Below, one piece after another: positions 48,855 to 61,214 of a DNA stretch of 64,000 bases (position 1 is its first letter; every line of letters starts with the position of its first letter). Under the pieces are notes generated by a model, which was not told where the DNA came from, ran no database searches, and saw only the letters and a list, made by a program, of their open reading frames with translations. This DNA comes from Homalodisca vitripennis (Eukaryota > Arthropoda > Insecta > Hemiptera > Cicadellidae): the NCBI RefSeq assembly GCF_021130785.1, contig NC_060214.1, positions 41,337,001 through 41,401,000 on the forward strand, given 5' to 3'. A program made the translations under genes and the position numbers.

Positions 48855-50596
48855 ATGAAAAGTTTAAAGAGATAACATGGTTTAGGACATTTGCAATTGT
48901 TGTATGACACAACGTTTCAAGGATATAATCTATCTTTTTCATGAGGTTGTGGGTATATAGTTACTATCCAACTTTCGCCTGTGGTTTTCAGTGGTGTGGT
49001 GTGTGTTTATGATTTTCTTATTCGTGAACTGTGCTCGGGATTTGCACTCTGTGCATTAAAAACGCCAGTGCTGGTCTTTATGCAGTAATGAGTATGTTTG
49101 AACACTTTTCCACATCTTTTCTTCTTTCTGTGTTTTATTTTTATGCATATAATTACCCCCCTCACCTGACCAATAGGGTAAATTCCAATACTAGGAACGT
49201 TAATTTACAACTTTTGTAACATAATACGATGGCAAATGTCTAAAATACTGTTATTATTAGGTACTTATACTGTTATGTGATTACCAGGGAAGATATTGTC
49301 CAACCGTACACCTTTTAGGGGGAAGGTGAATTAGAGTTCCTAATATTGTAGGAGCCAATGTCCTATTAATCATATCAGACTGGCACTAAAATTATTTATT
49401 TCTCAGTTGTTTTTCAGTTCATGTCATTGACACTAAGTCATGTACAATATTTTTCAATCAGTCAAAGTCAGCAATCCGGATTCTTAAACTAAAAAAGCAC
49501 TCATATTATTAACGTTCTAGTTTTATCCAGAAATAAATATAAATCAGTTAATTACATCCATTGCTATTATGATACACACGAAATAAACCACACTCACTTT
49601 CTTTGTCAGTTAGTTTCTAGAAATTGTATTTCACATGAGATCCATATATTATAGATTAAATTATAGAAGGAAGAAGGAGTATATTACACGAAACCAGAAG
49701 AACGTGGTGTGCGTGTTTGACAATTGATATTCATATCTGATAATAATACTGTTGGTAATACCGCTGAATGTTGTACACAAATGGTCGGCTGTCAGTGACA
49801 ACATTGGAGTTGTGATTGGAGTCAGCCCTGACAGTCAACAAACAGCATGCTCATGTATCACATTGATTTTCTTTGTCATTGTAGTCCAAAATTGTCCATT
49901 CACGTACATTGATTTATTCTAGAATAAAAGGTAAAAGTTAATTATTAGTGGTGAGTTACTAGCAGTTCTAAGTTCTTTTCTAACCGAAGATAAATACCCT
50001 GTAAACTATAACAAAATACTACTTAAAAACAACATTTAAAGAGGTGACGGGTATTTAAAGTTATTGGACTAATTACTAGCTATATGAAAACATTGAAAAG
50101 ATTAGAACACGCTCAAACCATTTAAAACGCGTTTTAATGCCACGATTTATCTATAATCTGTCTCAGTATAGACAAAAGTTAAACCTAAATAAGATATTAC
50201 AATGTAGGGTTTGGTAACTGTAAAACTTTAATGACTACGGTATTATTCGTTTCAACAGTGTAAATTAAACAGTGTGTTAAGTTTACCTTTATGTTTATAA
50301 GTTAATAAATGTAATTTGGATACGTTAATTTCATACAAATCTAAATTATTGTTGAATATTAACGTTCATTGAGCAGCTAATTTGAATAAACGTGTACGAT
50401 GTGATAAATAGTTTAAAAATTTTAATTATTATTAGTCAGCAAACATAACATGATGAACAGTTAAATATGTATCAATAAGAAAAAAATAAACCTTTATTAC
50501 AAATATAACTTATTTTAACAGTATAGACCGTTTAGCTATTAACACTTTCATATTTGAATTGAGTACACAGTGGATTAAACGAGTTTGAATCTGTAA
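48855..50596 (+). repeat. Segmental duplication, copy B part 2
   Basis: This is the partner of 15320-16724. ACACAACGTTTC and GTGGTGTGGTGTGT words align early, and the conserved island 49739-49870 aligns with 16082-16210. It also includes an interval near 50130-50300 with no obvious partner in copy A, suggesting small indels. Confidence 0.85.
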
Positions 50597-51000
50597 TGAA
50601 ATGAAATGAAATATTTCTTTATTTGAGGCGAAATTAGGGCCTCATGGCCCTTTCTTACATTTAACCTCATTTAGAAGCTAGAACAAATATTCTTAGTTTT
50701 AAATAATAATAAAACTAAACATTTTAAATACGAATAACAAAAAGTACAACTTCATTGAAGAATATAAACTAACAAAAATATATAATGATTAAAACGTTAT
50801 ATAAACTTATTTTTAAACACATACCCACACAAAATTAATAACATAAACTTGTATACAATGAATATTACAATCACACTTTCCTCACACACATTACTCATGC
50901 CAGTGCAACCGCAGTGAAAGAGACCTACGCCGCCCCCGCCCCAACCATCTGCCCCAGATAGTGCTCCCTCAGCGACGCCACGAACATTGACTACACGAAA
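50597..51000 (-). mobile_element. LINE 3' end (CR1/Jockey-like), minus strand, inserted in copy B
   Basis: At the left is (TGAAA)n, then TTTCTTTATTTGAGGC and TTAGGGCCTCATGGCCC. On the minus strand this is a GGGCC-hairpin 3'UTR ending in AAATAAAGAAA and a CATTT repeat tail, as in insect CR1/Jockey-type LINEs. The GC-rich right part (50895-50990) on the minus strand could encode the last residues of ORF2 (LREHYLGQMVGAG) before decay. It is absent from copy A, so it is an insertion or local gain after duplication. Confidence 0.5.
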
Positions 51001-51342
51001 TGAGAGATCTATATTATTTACAGTGGTTATTTAATGGAAGTGTATTGTAGTAAGCTGCAATGCAAAATCGTAGTTCTATTTTAATTTAATGGTATATCAT
51101 GAGTTATACAAAACATCTGTTCTAAAGGTGGGCTAAAATCTTCCTATAGAACTACACCTGTACTGAATACTGATAAGGCTGATGTTTTATATGAATAATA
51201 TTAATTAAAAAATCTTTAAAAACGAAATTATGACATTAACTGCATGAAATGAGAGTTCTATACTATTTACAGTGGTTATTTATTGGAAGTATCTTGTAGT
51301 AAGCTGCAATGCAAAATCTTAGCTCTATTTTCATTTAATCCT
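50995..51342 (+). repeat. Direct repeat pair, ~100 bp (50995-51093 and 51242-51342)
   Basis: GAAATGAGAG, ATTTACAGTGGTTATTTA and TGTAGTAAGCTGCAATGCAA occur in both with few differences. Between them lies sequence homologous to copy A (51118-51228), so the repeats flank duplicated host DNA and may be two remnants of one inserted unit. Confidence 0.75.
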
Positions 51343-52190
51343 TTCAATAAGGGTAAAATATTAAAAAAAGGACAAGAATCCAGATTCCAGGAGTCAATTC
51401 TTTAACATCACCAGATTCCAGACGCTGCACTAAGAGGAAGGTGATTTGAAAGTAAACTGAACATTAATTTTTAATTAACCCCTCTCACCGTGGCTGGGGT
51501 ATGTTTAGAAAACTTCGTTACTACACCGTGCTTACAGAACGTGTCAGGAACATCGTATTATACTCAATTGTGCACCTGATGAGAGCGTAAGATTACAAAT
51601 TTGGGTGGAGTACACAATAGTTTATATTTTGTAATGTCGGTGTGCCTGATGTCAGAGCGATGTAAATTGTTCGCTTCTTCCTTGTTCTCTTCAGTTGAAA
51701 ATGGCTCCAGATTCAAAGAGATTTTAGTGAGGGCATCTTATTCCAGAAGCTTCACTAAGAAGAACGTGAATTAGAGCTAATTAAAAAATTATGTAGAATA
51801 CAAATATTGATTTAATTTATCAACATATAATTAGTTGTGCAATTGTACCCACTGTTGTTACCCGAGAGTACGCCAAGCTACAAAGGCTGATGACGTGAGC
51901 CCTGTAGTTGATTGCCCTTTGATGTGGATAAGGGATTGCTGAGACCTTGTGGTACTCTTAGTTGTAAATGTAATCCCATAAGATATTAGATGTGCACTCA
52001 GGACAGTTTTGTTATTCAGTTTCTACTTTTAATTAAAAAACACCAATTTCTACATTAATATTATTTAGTTGACAAGGGTGCTTCTCAATTTCTTACATTT
52101 GACTGATTGCCGTCCAAAAGTGACATGCATCTTCATCAAAGCTTGTTATATACATGAAGTCTGATGTACCTCTAGTTTTTATACATTAAT
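51343..52190 (+). repeat. Tandem-like repeat of ~325 bp, inserted in copy B
   Basis: TTCCAGACGCTGCACTAAGA at 51416 and TTCCAGAAGCTTCACTAAGA at 51741 begin related stretches. GTGCACCTGATG and GTGTGCCTGATG also recur. The sequence is missing from copy A. I do not recognise the family and no protein is encoded. Confidence 0.5.
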
Positions 52191-52285
52191 TCTATTACAA
52201 ATATTACATTTTCACTAGTTGGAAAGAAGGATTTGATACGACTATATTATGGAAATAATTAACGTTTTTTTATAATTTATAATTG

Positions 52286-52921
52286 ACAATAATATTTATT
52301 TATTCATTTAACGACAACGCATTAAATGCAATTACATAAACAATAAACATTCAATGTTTGAAGAAAAAAAAATACATAATAGCTTTATATTACACGGATG
52401 GCAGCAGGCAACAACATTAATCAAACAAGAGTCCATCGTGCATGAGAGGCATCCAAGTAAAAAAAGAGACAACGTATACAACCAATGACAGTACTATAAG
52501 AAATATAAATTACAATGATCATAATAAGAGAATATAAATATATATGTAAATACACATATATGTATAATAAAAAACTAAGATCCACTAACATAAATATATC
52601 TTAAGCATTAACAAAGAGATAGTGGAACATTGTCTAACAATCAACATTATTAATCTTCATATCAGCCGTGCAAAAAACACATCCACGTCCAACTAAATCC
52701 AGCTTATTATAAATCTATATCAATTCAAGAAGTAATATCAATACGAAAACAATAACAATACTGTAACAATAACAATGTGATAACAATAGTAATGCCATAA
52801 CAATAAACCAAAATAATACAAGAAATATAATAAAAACCATAACAAGTAACGTAAATTATCGGTAAGCATTAACAAGAAAATAAACCATGCAACATACAAT
52901 AACAAACCATATACTAATAAT
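52286..52921 (-). mobile_element. Probable retroposon tail inserted in copy B
   Basis: The block is flanked by sequence contiguous in copy A (near 16955). It starts TTTATTTATTCATTTAACGAC and CGCATTAAATGCAATTAC, which on the minus strand forms an ATGAATAAATA-type 3' end. The rest is A-rich with AACAATAACAATAC repeats. No coding sequence remains. The LINE or SINE origin is inferred from the one-sided A/T-rich end. Confidence 0.45.
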
Positions 52922-53640
52922 ATTCCCTAGGATATTATTACGGTATTGCATTAATCAAATACTTAGAAGTTTAATTCGTATATAACTCTTCTTCTTTACT
53001 AATTGTTTAAGATTACAGTATAATGTGTATACTCTTATCACAAGTATACCTCGTATTAAATTTATATTATATCTTTATCAAAGTAAGAATTTGTAATATA
53101 TTTTTAAATCTTCTCAACTTATCCAAAAAAAAAACAACCTCTTAGTGCTATAGCAATCTACAATCAAACGTGGATGTCTAAAGTAATTATGCTGAAAAAT
53201 TTGAACTAATTTGAATTCTGTACAATTCTTAACCTTGGATATTTTAATTTTTTTATGTTACACCTTTCTTTGCCTTATTAGTATTGTTATTACTGAAGGG
53301 TTTACTGTACAAGTTTTAAACCTATCACTAACCAATTGCCCTTTAGGAGAGTTGAAAAATAATGTCTAATAAGACCACCGAAGAATGTAATCCCCTGTCT
53401 TCTAAGGATAAGCCGTCACAATGTACGAATAAATCTAGAGAAATAGATTAATGGGGCTATTTAAAACGCTGGTTATGGACAATCATGTAACATTACGTAG
53501 GTTTCAGGTAGATGCAGCCTATCTGAGGTGGTAACTGAAAAGGAAAACAGTATGTTGGTCATTCGAAGCAGCGTCTTGTAAAAGGTTAACAGTTAACTGG
53601 CCGCCAAAAACAAGTCGTAACAAAAATCTATGAAATCCTA
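52922..53640 (+). repeat. Segmental duplication, copy B part 3
   Basis: This is the partner of about 16965-17690, with the best block at 53261-53380. Homology ends at AAATCTATGAAATCC, after which copy B carries 3.8 kb not found in A. Confidence 0.85.
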
Positions 53641-56322
53641 AGTTGAAGTCCAAAAAAATCTTTATTCTAAAAGTCTTCAGTTAAACATACAAGAAACCAA
53701 CAGTCAACAATGTTAATTTTTTAAAAAAATGACTTTATACCTAAAAACCATTTTAAACGCACATCCTGAGTCATGAAACTAGTTAAACCAGATCATCTAC
53801 AAATTTTGACCTCAAAACTTTACCTCCGTGCCTAGGCTTTACACTAATAACCGATTTCAATTCTGCGTACTACAGAAAACACTGTATTATCTGTTGTGCC
53901 GTAAACAACGTACTCGCGATTGACGTCAAACATGTCAGTTACAATAGCGGACTGCCACCGCGCATGTGTTTTGCGCATGGCAAGTTCATTGTTTCTATCC
54001 ATGCTACAAAGGAAATAAAATTTAATTAGTTAAACGTCAATTTGACGTTCAAATCGTGTACTTCCCTTGAATATTTTGTAAGTAACGGCCGTTCGAAATC
54101 CCGCGTTCATTTTTGAAGACTCTGTCTGATAAGGTAGGAGTGCGCCACACTACACGTCCAGTAACAGACTTGCTGAGGCTGCTCTAATAGTATTTTATAG
54201 TATATCTCATTTCATTCCCGACATTTCCTGCTGACAGATAGACAGTCGTACAGAAAAGTAATTTTACATCCCTCTCTCAGACAAAGCAGAGATTTTAAGT
54301 TAGCTTACAGGGTGATATGCCTCACTGAAACCCAGCAAAACTTCATCATTCGACTATACCATCTCATTAAAGTGTACTGTTGAAACTTTTTATTACGTTT
54401 GGATTCGTATCAGCGTGTAGATAATAGAAATTAAGGTGAGCACGTAAGCGTGAAGTGGAAACAAAATCTTATAATATTTACCTTTACATTCAATAATGTT
54501 TTCATTTTATTTTATGAATAAAAATGTCTGAAAGTAAATATCATATGATTGCACTCAGTTATCTTACGATTTATTTATTTAAATATTTTATAATTTCTAT
54601 TATAGTTACTTATAAGACCAATATAAACATATTTACTGGTCCTGAGCCATTAATTAAAAATTAAATATATATTTAATATTACTGATAGAAACATTATACA
54701 AATAGTAAATCATTAAACATTAGTATTTAAATTTATAATTAAAACTGTATAGCCCGTATAAAACCATGGCAATAGCCGAGTAAAACTACTCACTGTGTGT
54801 GACACAGCCAGGGCGTAAACTCACATCTACTCCTCGAGTCGGAAGGCAGATAATCAATATAATGGTGGTATGTTGGGTAAGAGTACTTCCAGTAGATGCA
54901 TATCCGAGTCCATAGACGGAGAAGTAATACCTGTATTTGCACCTGACCTTAGAGTTATACTCCCATAAAAGATGTATGCATCAGACTACACTCAATTACT
55001 ATTACATGCAATGTTCATTGGAATAGTTTCTAAATGCATTCATAAGACGTAGTCCTAATTGCTTTATTAAATTTTGAACCATTTAATTTTTACTCTAAAT
55101 ATACAGTACATTTTTATTATTACATCTTCCTTAAATTAAACACGTGGTCCTGAAATTTATATCCTCATTTTGTTAGATTTTGTAATATGGATGTAAGTTA
55201 TAATACTAGAAAATATCGTAAAATGTTCATAGACTCGTACACTGCACCAGAAGAAGATTAGCTATAAATGGTTCAACTTATTAGGATCATGGCCACAATT
55301 CCAATACTTTACATTGGTCCTTTTAAATTAGAATATAAAATATCCTTTCTTAGAAAAATAAACAGTAAAAAAACTTTTACCAACGTTTAAAGATCAAAAG
55401 TATGTCTACATTAGAGTATGATCCTGATTTATAGAACAAGACTGTCATGTTTCGAAGTTTTTGTAGAAACCCAACTCATTAAGTCTTCACGTAATTTGAC
55501 TAGTTTAAAAATATTACTAGAATTTATCAGGCTTTCAAGTTCTTACAGTAAGTGTTTGCAAAATGAAAATCTTTGTTTGAGATAAGTAATCATTATATAC
55601 CTATTAACCTTCATGGTAGTAGAATGTGACCATAGCGTATATTTCAACTGTTTCCTTGTGGTATAACTTTTGGTATCTTACAATTCATGGGACACTAAAA
55701 CGTCACTTTATTATTAATTAAGGTTTAAAAAAAGTTAAAGAGGATTACCATTATTTACTGTAAGGGTTAGTTTGTATTAACTCCACAATTTAGTCTTTTT
55801 TCTAATTACATCTAAATAATACAAATCAGCCGTTTACTAAACGTACTTAATTATATTTAAAGTAAAGTAAAGTAAATATATCTTATTTTACCAGGCGAAG
55901 CAGGGTTAAAAAGCCCTCTATAACCCTTAACCTGGGTATGAACGGCTTGAAGGTAACTTCTCAATCACCGCTAATGAACAGGAAGGCGGGCTGCTTGCAA
56001 TGACAGAATCGCTCAGTGATCACTTATTCAAGCAGCAAGTACGCTCGACGTTGCTTTGATCGGGTTATCTGAGGTTATTTCTCACTAATAATGTACTGTT
56101 TTCGTGAGTTCAACAGTAATTTAGGTAATTATTAGTTGTTTTTATAGTAAAAGCATTAGCGAATAACAATACGACTCAGGAGTTTTATAGGATCTGTCGT
56201 TTTCTTTTAGTTCGATGAACGTATAAAAACAATTTGATCCATACACATGTTTTGTTTCTTGAATCTTCATTGTTATAAAAGTAACATCTAGTTCTATTAA
56301 GGTGTAATCGGTCAATTGAGTA
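53641..56322. other. Extra sequence in copy B, no gene recognised
   Basis: This is the first part of a 3.8-kb block absent from copy A. A slightly GC-richer patch at 53870-54190 has ACTGCCACCGCGCATGTG and a dyad CAATTTGACGTTCAAAT, which might be promoter-like, but no supported gene start was found. A LINE tail at 55860-56090 is listed separately. Confidence 0.45.
55860..56090 (-). mobile_element. LINE 3' end (CR1/Jockey-like), minus strand
   Basis: From the left: (AAGTA)n, then TCTTATTTTACCAGGCG, AGGGTTAAAAAGCCCT and ATAACCCTTAACCTGGG. Read on the minus strand this is a hairpin-rich 3'UTR ending in ACTTTACTTTACTTT, matching the design of the 50597 element but from another family. It is heavily truncated and has no coding sequence. 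Confidence 0.5.
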
Positions 56323-56677
56323 ACTTTATTTTATTTTATTATTTCGAACAGATCAAACATTACAAAAGCGAGCATAATAATTTATAATTATAGTAATAAG
56401 TTAGCAACAATGACTAACACAACAATAAAAAACAAATGAGGCAACAATAATAAATATTAACAAAAAGGCAACAAGGAACAGCCGTAAATACTAATTTAAA
56501 CAACAAACAGAAACAGATAAACTATATGAGCAATATTAAAATGATAAATTGGATATACAAACAACAATATATATAACTAAATAACAATAACAAAACAAAA
56601 ATGCCCACTACCAGGCAATAAGGCACTTATGGGTATGGCCCCCTAAAGACACCATCAAAAACCAAACACGAGCACAG

Positions 56678-56750
56678 GTATGTGTGTGTGTGTGTGTGGG
56701 TGTGCGCGCGCGCGCGCTTCGCGCGTGTGTGTGTGTGCGCGTGTGTGTTC
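56678..56750 (+). repeat. TG/CG alternating microsatellite
   Basis: (TG)n, then (CG)n around GCGCGCTTCGCGC, then (TG)n and CGTGTGTG. The central part is self-complementary. Alternating purine-pyrimidine tracts of this kind can adopt Z-DNA. Confidence 0.9.
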
Positions 56751-56756
56751 TGAAAT

Positions 56757-57100
56757 TCATAGTCGAGTGTTCAAGCACTGTGAAGCACATAGAGCTCTCT
56801 TGAAGGAAGCCAAGGAAGTGTAGAAAAGGTCCATGTGTTCTGGTAGCAAGCATCCAAGTCTCTGCATCCTAATCACAAGATTGTTGGCTGCATAGGAAGT
56901 TGTTCCCGAAGTTCTTGCAAAAAGGACTCTAGATCTCGTGCCAGTAGGAATTTGGAAATTTATTTTCTGTAGCAGGTCTGGGCAATCGATGATTCCGTTA
57001 ACCAGCTTGTACAACAAGAGAACGTCTTGGATGGAGCGTCTTTCTTTCTGGATCTTTTACCATAGGTGGAGCCGATCCAGAGGTTATCTCGATAACGTGT
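56757..57100 (-). pseudogene. LINE ORF2 (reverse transcriptase) C-terminal remnant
   Basis: The minus-strand frame reads ERRSIQDVLLLYKLVNG, then IIDCPDLLQKINFQIP, ARTSGTTSYAANNLVIRM and FYTSLASFKRAL. This matches the stretch after the reverse transcriptase domain in Jockey/CR1-type ORF2 (pattern R-R-x-x-D-x-L-x-L-Y-K-L-x-N-G ... N-x-P ... F-F-x-x-S-L-x-x-F-K-R). The frame has a TAA at about 57056 just upstream of IQKERR, so it is broken. It ends at a normal position shortly after FKRAL. The polymerase core is missing. Confidence 0.75.
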
Positions 57101-57440
57101 AGGGCTATAGATTTTTAAAATTGCTTGGACCTATGCTTCTACACAGCTAACAAGCAATTTGAGCATGAAGCATATCCATCCGTTAAATTAAGCTGAGTTT
57201 TATTAATACCTATAAAATAGGCAGAGATTTCGGGATCGAATCAACTGTAAAAATATTTTTTGTGACAGGTATGCGTACTGAACTTAAATATTTATCACAA
57301 AAGATTCCTGAAATATTCTTAGAAAAACATGAAGTACCAATATTGTTGACAGGTCTGAATGACGCCATGAAAGTTACTCACCAATATAAAGTTTATTGTT
57401 TATTTATGCTTAAAATGCTACGCTACTTTTTGAAATATTT
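57101..57440. other. Extra sequence in copy B; 60-codon frame, unrecognised
   Basis: The frame 57262-57444 (+) follows TTTTTTGTGACAG, a plausible 3' splice site, and includes LKYLSQKIPEIFLEKHEVPI. The peptide looks protein-like, but no family is recognised and there is no downstream splice site of quality. It may be a transposon or host exon fragment. Confidence 0.2.
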
Positions 57441-60400
57441 ATGATTGTATATATGTTTTTGTAATTTTAAATCCGAACTACCATACGTTAATACAGCATT
57501 TATAGGAATTAAGATATATTTCCTCCTCAGAGAGTATAAAACCTATGCATAACGTTATACATGTATCGAGAATCTATTTGTCAAAGTCAGTGAATTCCTA
57601 AACTTGAGAGTGCACTGAATAAAACATCGGCCTGACAGTCCTGTGAGACAACTTGGTGCTCGCCCTAGTGTCAGCAGTAATGTGTTACCTGCAATGCTGA
57701 CTTTATTGAACAATATCTGCATTTAATGGTAATATCACGGAAAAGAAGCGTACTCTTTATTATATAAGGCAGTGGTTAGTATAGTACATAATAAGATTTT
57801 AATATAGTGGTCTAATAAAGTGAATTTGCTACGTGGACGAGGAGAGGGAAGGAATAAATTCTGGAACAGTTTAATCAAATTACTTTGCGGACGAGATCAT
57901 TCTGTGTAAATGTCAATTACTTGAAGTTGGTGACTCCCTTGTGTATTTTGTTCGTACTTCATGCTCCTTTCTACACTTCTTACATTTCATCAACTCAACT
58001 TATGAAAGAAACGAATATATAGAACATAATACAAATTAACTATCTCTTCAATATTATTATCTATTCAAATAAGTACAATACTATGTTGCATATAATTGAT
58101 TTTGTTTTAATATAATTAAACAATAATAACAATATTGATACATTTTATTGATCGTGGAAATAGTTTCAATTAACTATGACATGTTTGTTTAACTGCATCC
58201 AAATACTCTTAGCTTTCTCCTCACGGCAATTTCTAAAGATTATAAAAAGAACCTCATTTCTAAATATCGTGTAAATAAATAACATCAAAATTATAGCCAT
58301 GTAATAGCAAGTGGTAATTCATAACCATTTTTCAACTATGACTATTCATATAAAAAGATTTTCTATTAAATTATTAACATTCTAAATTTAAATTTCGCCC
58401 AACAAAATCTATTACAAGTAATTTAGATTTTATTTGAAATCCTTAATGATCACTTTCAGCAAAAATACATGAGTACTATTTAATATACCTCTCTAAGCAA
58501 GCGCAAAACCGCCAACTTTTTGAAATTAAACTTAATATTTTTCGCTGTGAGAAAAATACTTTCAATAAAAATCTATTTATAAATAATAAACTAAAAAAAA
58601 CCCTAAATTTTTTCAAGACAGCATAAAACCTTTCTAAACTAAATGTGAAGAGAATTGCTCGAAATTTACCCGATACATTGAGGATAGATTCAGTAATATC
58701 ATCTTATTTTCTTCGTGGATTTTCTCCGATAGGTAAAATATTAGAATCTGTTATGCCACGCTTAGGCGACATTCTCGTTAGCACGTCTCGCTTGTGTTAT
58801 TTAACATTAACACTATTTCAGTCGTTAATTTTATTAGGGAATTATCAGAAGAATTACATTTGATATTAGAAAAAGCATCTATAAGATAAAGATTGCACCA
58901 TCAATCCCTTAAAACTGCTACACACCCCGCTCTTCGACATAGGCTTCGCTGAGTTGCATATAAAATTTCAAGTGTCTAAATTATTTGTTCTTTAGATGTA
59001 CTGTGGATAGACAGACTGAGAATCGTTAGACATAATTATTTCAATAGAGGACAAAAGCAAAATTGCTCTGTTCTAGTTATTGTTAGAGTTCAATTTCGCT
59101 AAGCCATATGCATTCCATGGTATTTCATAGGACCTATTCTAGTCGATTCTGTAAGTTCATGCGATAAAATAAAGTAAAAAAAATCTAAAATATTTCTTGA
59201 GATATGTTGCAGATAGTTAACCAAAATCTTTGCATTTACTTTGCTGTGGTTTTTTATACTTTTTGAAAAATTTGCCCGCTAATTTTGCAACCTTTGAAAT
59301 AATTGATCTAGTACTTTTATTACTTATGCTCTCCACAAAGAAGACTCCTTTCTAATAGAATACTATAGCATATGCTTCAAAATTACGAAATGAAAGAAAT
59401 ATTTATAGAATGTAGTAAAAGATACTAGTAGAAATAACGAACATTAACATGACATTGGAATACGTCACATTATGTCAATCCCAACTGCTGCACATCAATG
59501 GTATCAGACTTAACTCTAATCGCGTTTATGTTCATTTTGGTAATCTATGACTGTTATTAATTACCATTCGCTCTACAACAATACACTTTATACATAGCAT
59601 AACATTAATATGCACTTTAAATTGTTGTCTCGCACATGAGAGTTGTTTAGAATGCATTTTTATAAGGAAGTACCAAATTTTAGTTCAAAAATGAAATGAA
59701 AGTAAAGTTTTAATTAAACCAATTTTTTAACATAAAAACATTTACTATCGAAAACCTAACTGATAATCTTAGACAAAAAATAACAAAGACTTTTTTATCC
59801 GATAAAAAGCATGTACTCAATTATTTAAAATATAAAACCCTTAACTAAGAGTATAAATTATGACATTAATTTAATGTATCCTTACCAAATAAATATTTAT
59901 AATATAAGTAAAAAATATAGGAAATATTATGACGAGATTTGGCAAACCCTTTATTTACTACTAATGAGATATTCTAAAACCTAAAAGATTAAATGTAAAA
60001 TAAATTTTGAAATAGAGCCCGTATGGTAGATTGCTTGTAAGAAACTTGTGGCAAACTTAATTTAAAGTTCAGTGATATTATTAACAACCGTAAAATATGA
60101 TGACAAGAAATATCACATGACACTGTCAGTCAATATTATTTATCCTTTACATATCTACTATAATTTGATATAATTTATTTACATATCTGTAGTAAAAGAA
60201 GAAGAGTTCTTACTTGTTTTATTATGTAAGAGCATATTTGTACGTTTTATGAATAAAATTCGTATTCTAGTGTTTATTTAAATTTCTAAAAAAACAATAT
60301 ATTATAGTTTTTAAACAGAAGATGTAACGGGATTTTTATAGACTAATGTTTCCTTTCTTACACAAATGTATACTGTTTTAAAGTCCACGACTAAAGTGTT

Positions 60401-60832
60401 TTGCGTAAAGTCAACGTAAATTGAATCCAGTAAAATAGCGTGAAAAATATGACAGACTCTGTGCGTAACTGACTTCGCTGTGCATAATAAATTCTAAACA
60501 AACAATTCAAGCTAATACCTCATTTCGTTCTCAATATACTCTGTTGTTATCCATACGAGAAATTTTAAATAAAGCAAAGAGCGTTCTGGTGGTATTGCCA
60601 TTGCGCTTAATCAACTCAGTGATAATCACTTACCCTACTTTACTATTTTAAAAGCTGTTTTTTGTCATCATTCGTACAGTATTAACGCTTCTCTAAACCT
60701 TTAAAGTGTCGTTTTTAGTGTTAAGTATCATAGCTAATATAAATTAACACATACCAAATATTATTATAATCTTTCTAGGCTTAATACAACGTAGTATTAA
60801 TATATACATACATATATATATACAATATATAT

Positions 60833-61135
60833 GTATTCTCTTCATGTGAAAATAAAAAAACCAAATATTGGTAAACTCTTTTTATGAATTTTCGTATGTC
60901 AGCATACTTCTTCAGGTAACAAAAAGTGTATAAATATTTACAAAATCAAATAATTAAACTAACTAAATAGAAACAAAAAAGAACTTAAATAGAATAATAA
61001 ACAGGGGAAAATACCTCACAGCTGATGTTTTATCATAAACACCAAAGAGTAATGAGAGAAGTATGCTGACATACGAAAATTCATAAAAGGAGTTTACCAA
61101 TATTTGGTTTTTTTATTTTCACATGAAGAGAATAC
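60833..61135. mobile_element. Foldback element, 79-bp inverted arms, 145-bp spacer
   Basis: The left arm 60833-60911 (starts GTATTCTCTTCATGTGAAAA) and right arm 61057-61135 are reverse complements over 79 bases with one mismatch that I can find. The element is absent from the homologous position in copy A (near 21480). The arms' near-identity implies recent origin or correction. The left arm's inner edge also carries a hammerhead-like motif (minus strand CTGAAGA, stem GTATG/CATAC, GAAA; 60915-60890). No TIR-type target duplication was clear. Confidence 0.8.
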
Positions 61136-61191
61136 GTATTGATACATAAGCCATTTGGCATTTAACCTCAAGACTGAAGACAATACATATA

Positions 61192-61214
61192 AATATATAT
61201 ATATATATATATAT
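61192..61214 (+). repeat. (TA)n microsatellite
   Basis: About 11 TA units. Confidence 0.85.

Larger units (their letters stand above)
56323..57100 (-). mobile_element. LINE 3' end with RT C-terminal coding remnant, minus strand
   Basis: On the minus strand the coding end (57100-56757) is followed by about 430 bases of 3'UTR and a TAAAATAAAATAAAG tail ending at about 56323. It is 5'-truncated as usual for LINEs and lies in the block missing from copy A. A TG/CG microsatellite interrupts the 3'UTR. Confidence 0.7.

Noticed and set aside
57225..57245. GGGATCGAATC as a tRNA B-box
   Set aside because: No matching A-box, cloverleaf stems or anticodon arm could be laid out around it.
58645..58863. 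72-codon frame in copy B
   Set aside because: The homologous part of copy A (19015-19206) is open on the opposite strand and the peptide is not conserved.
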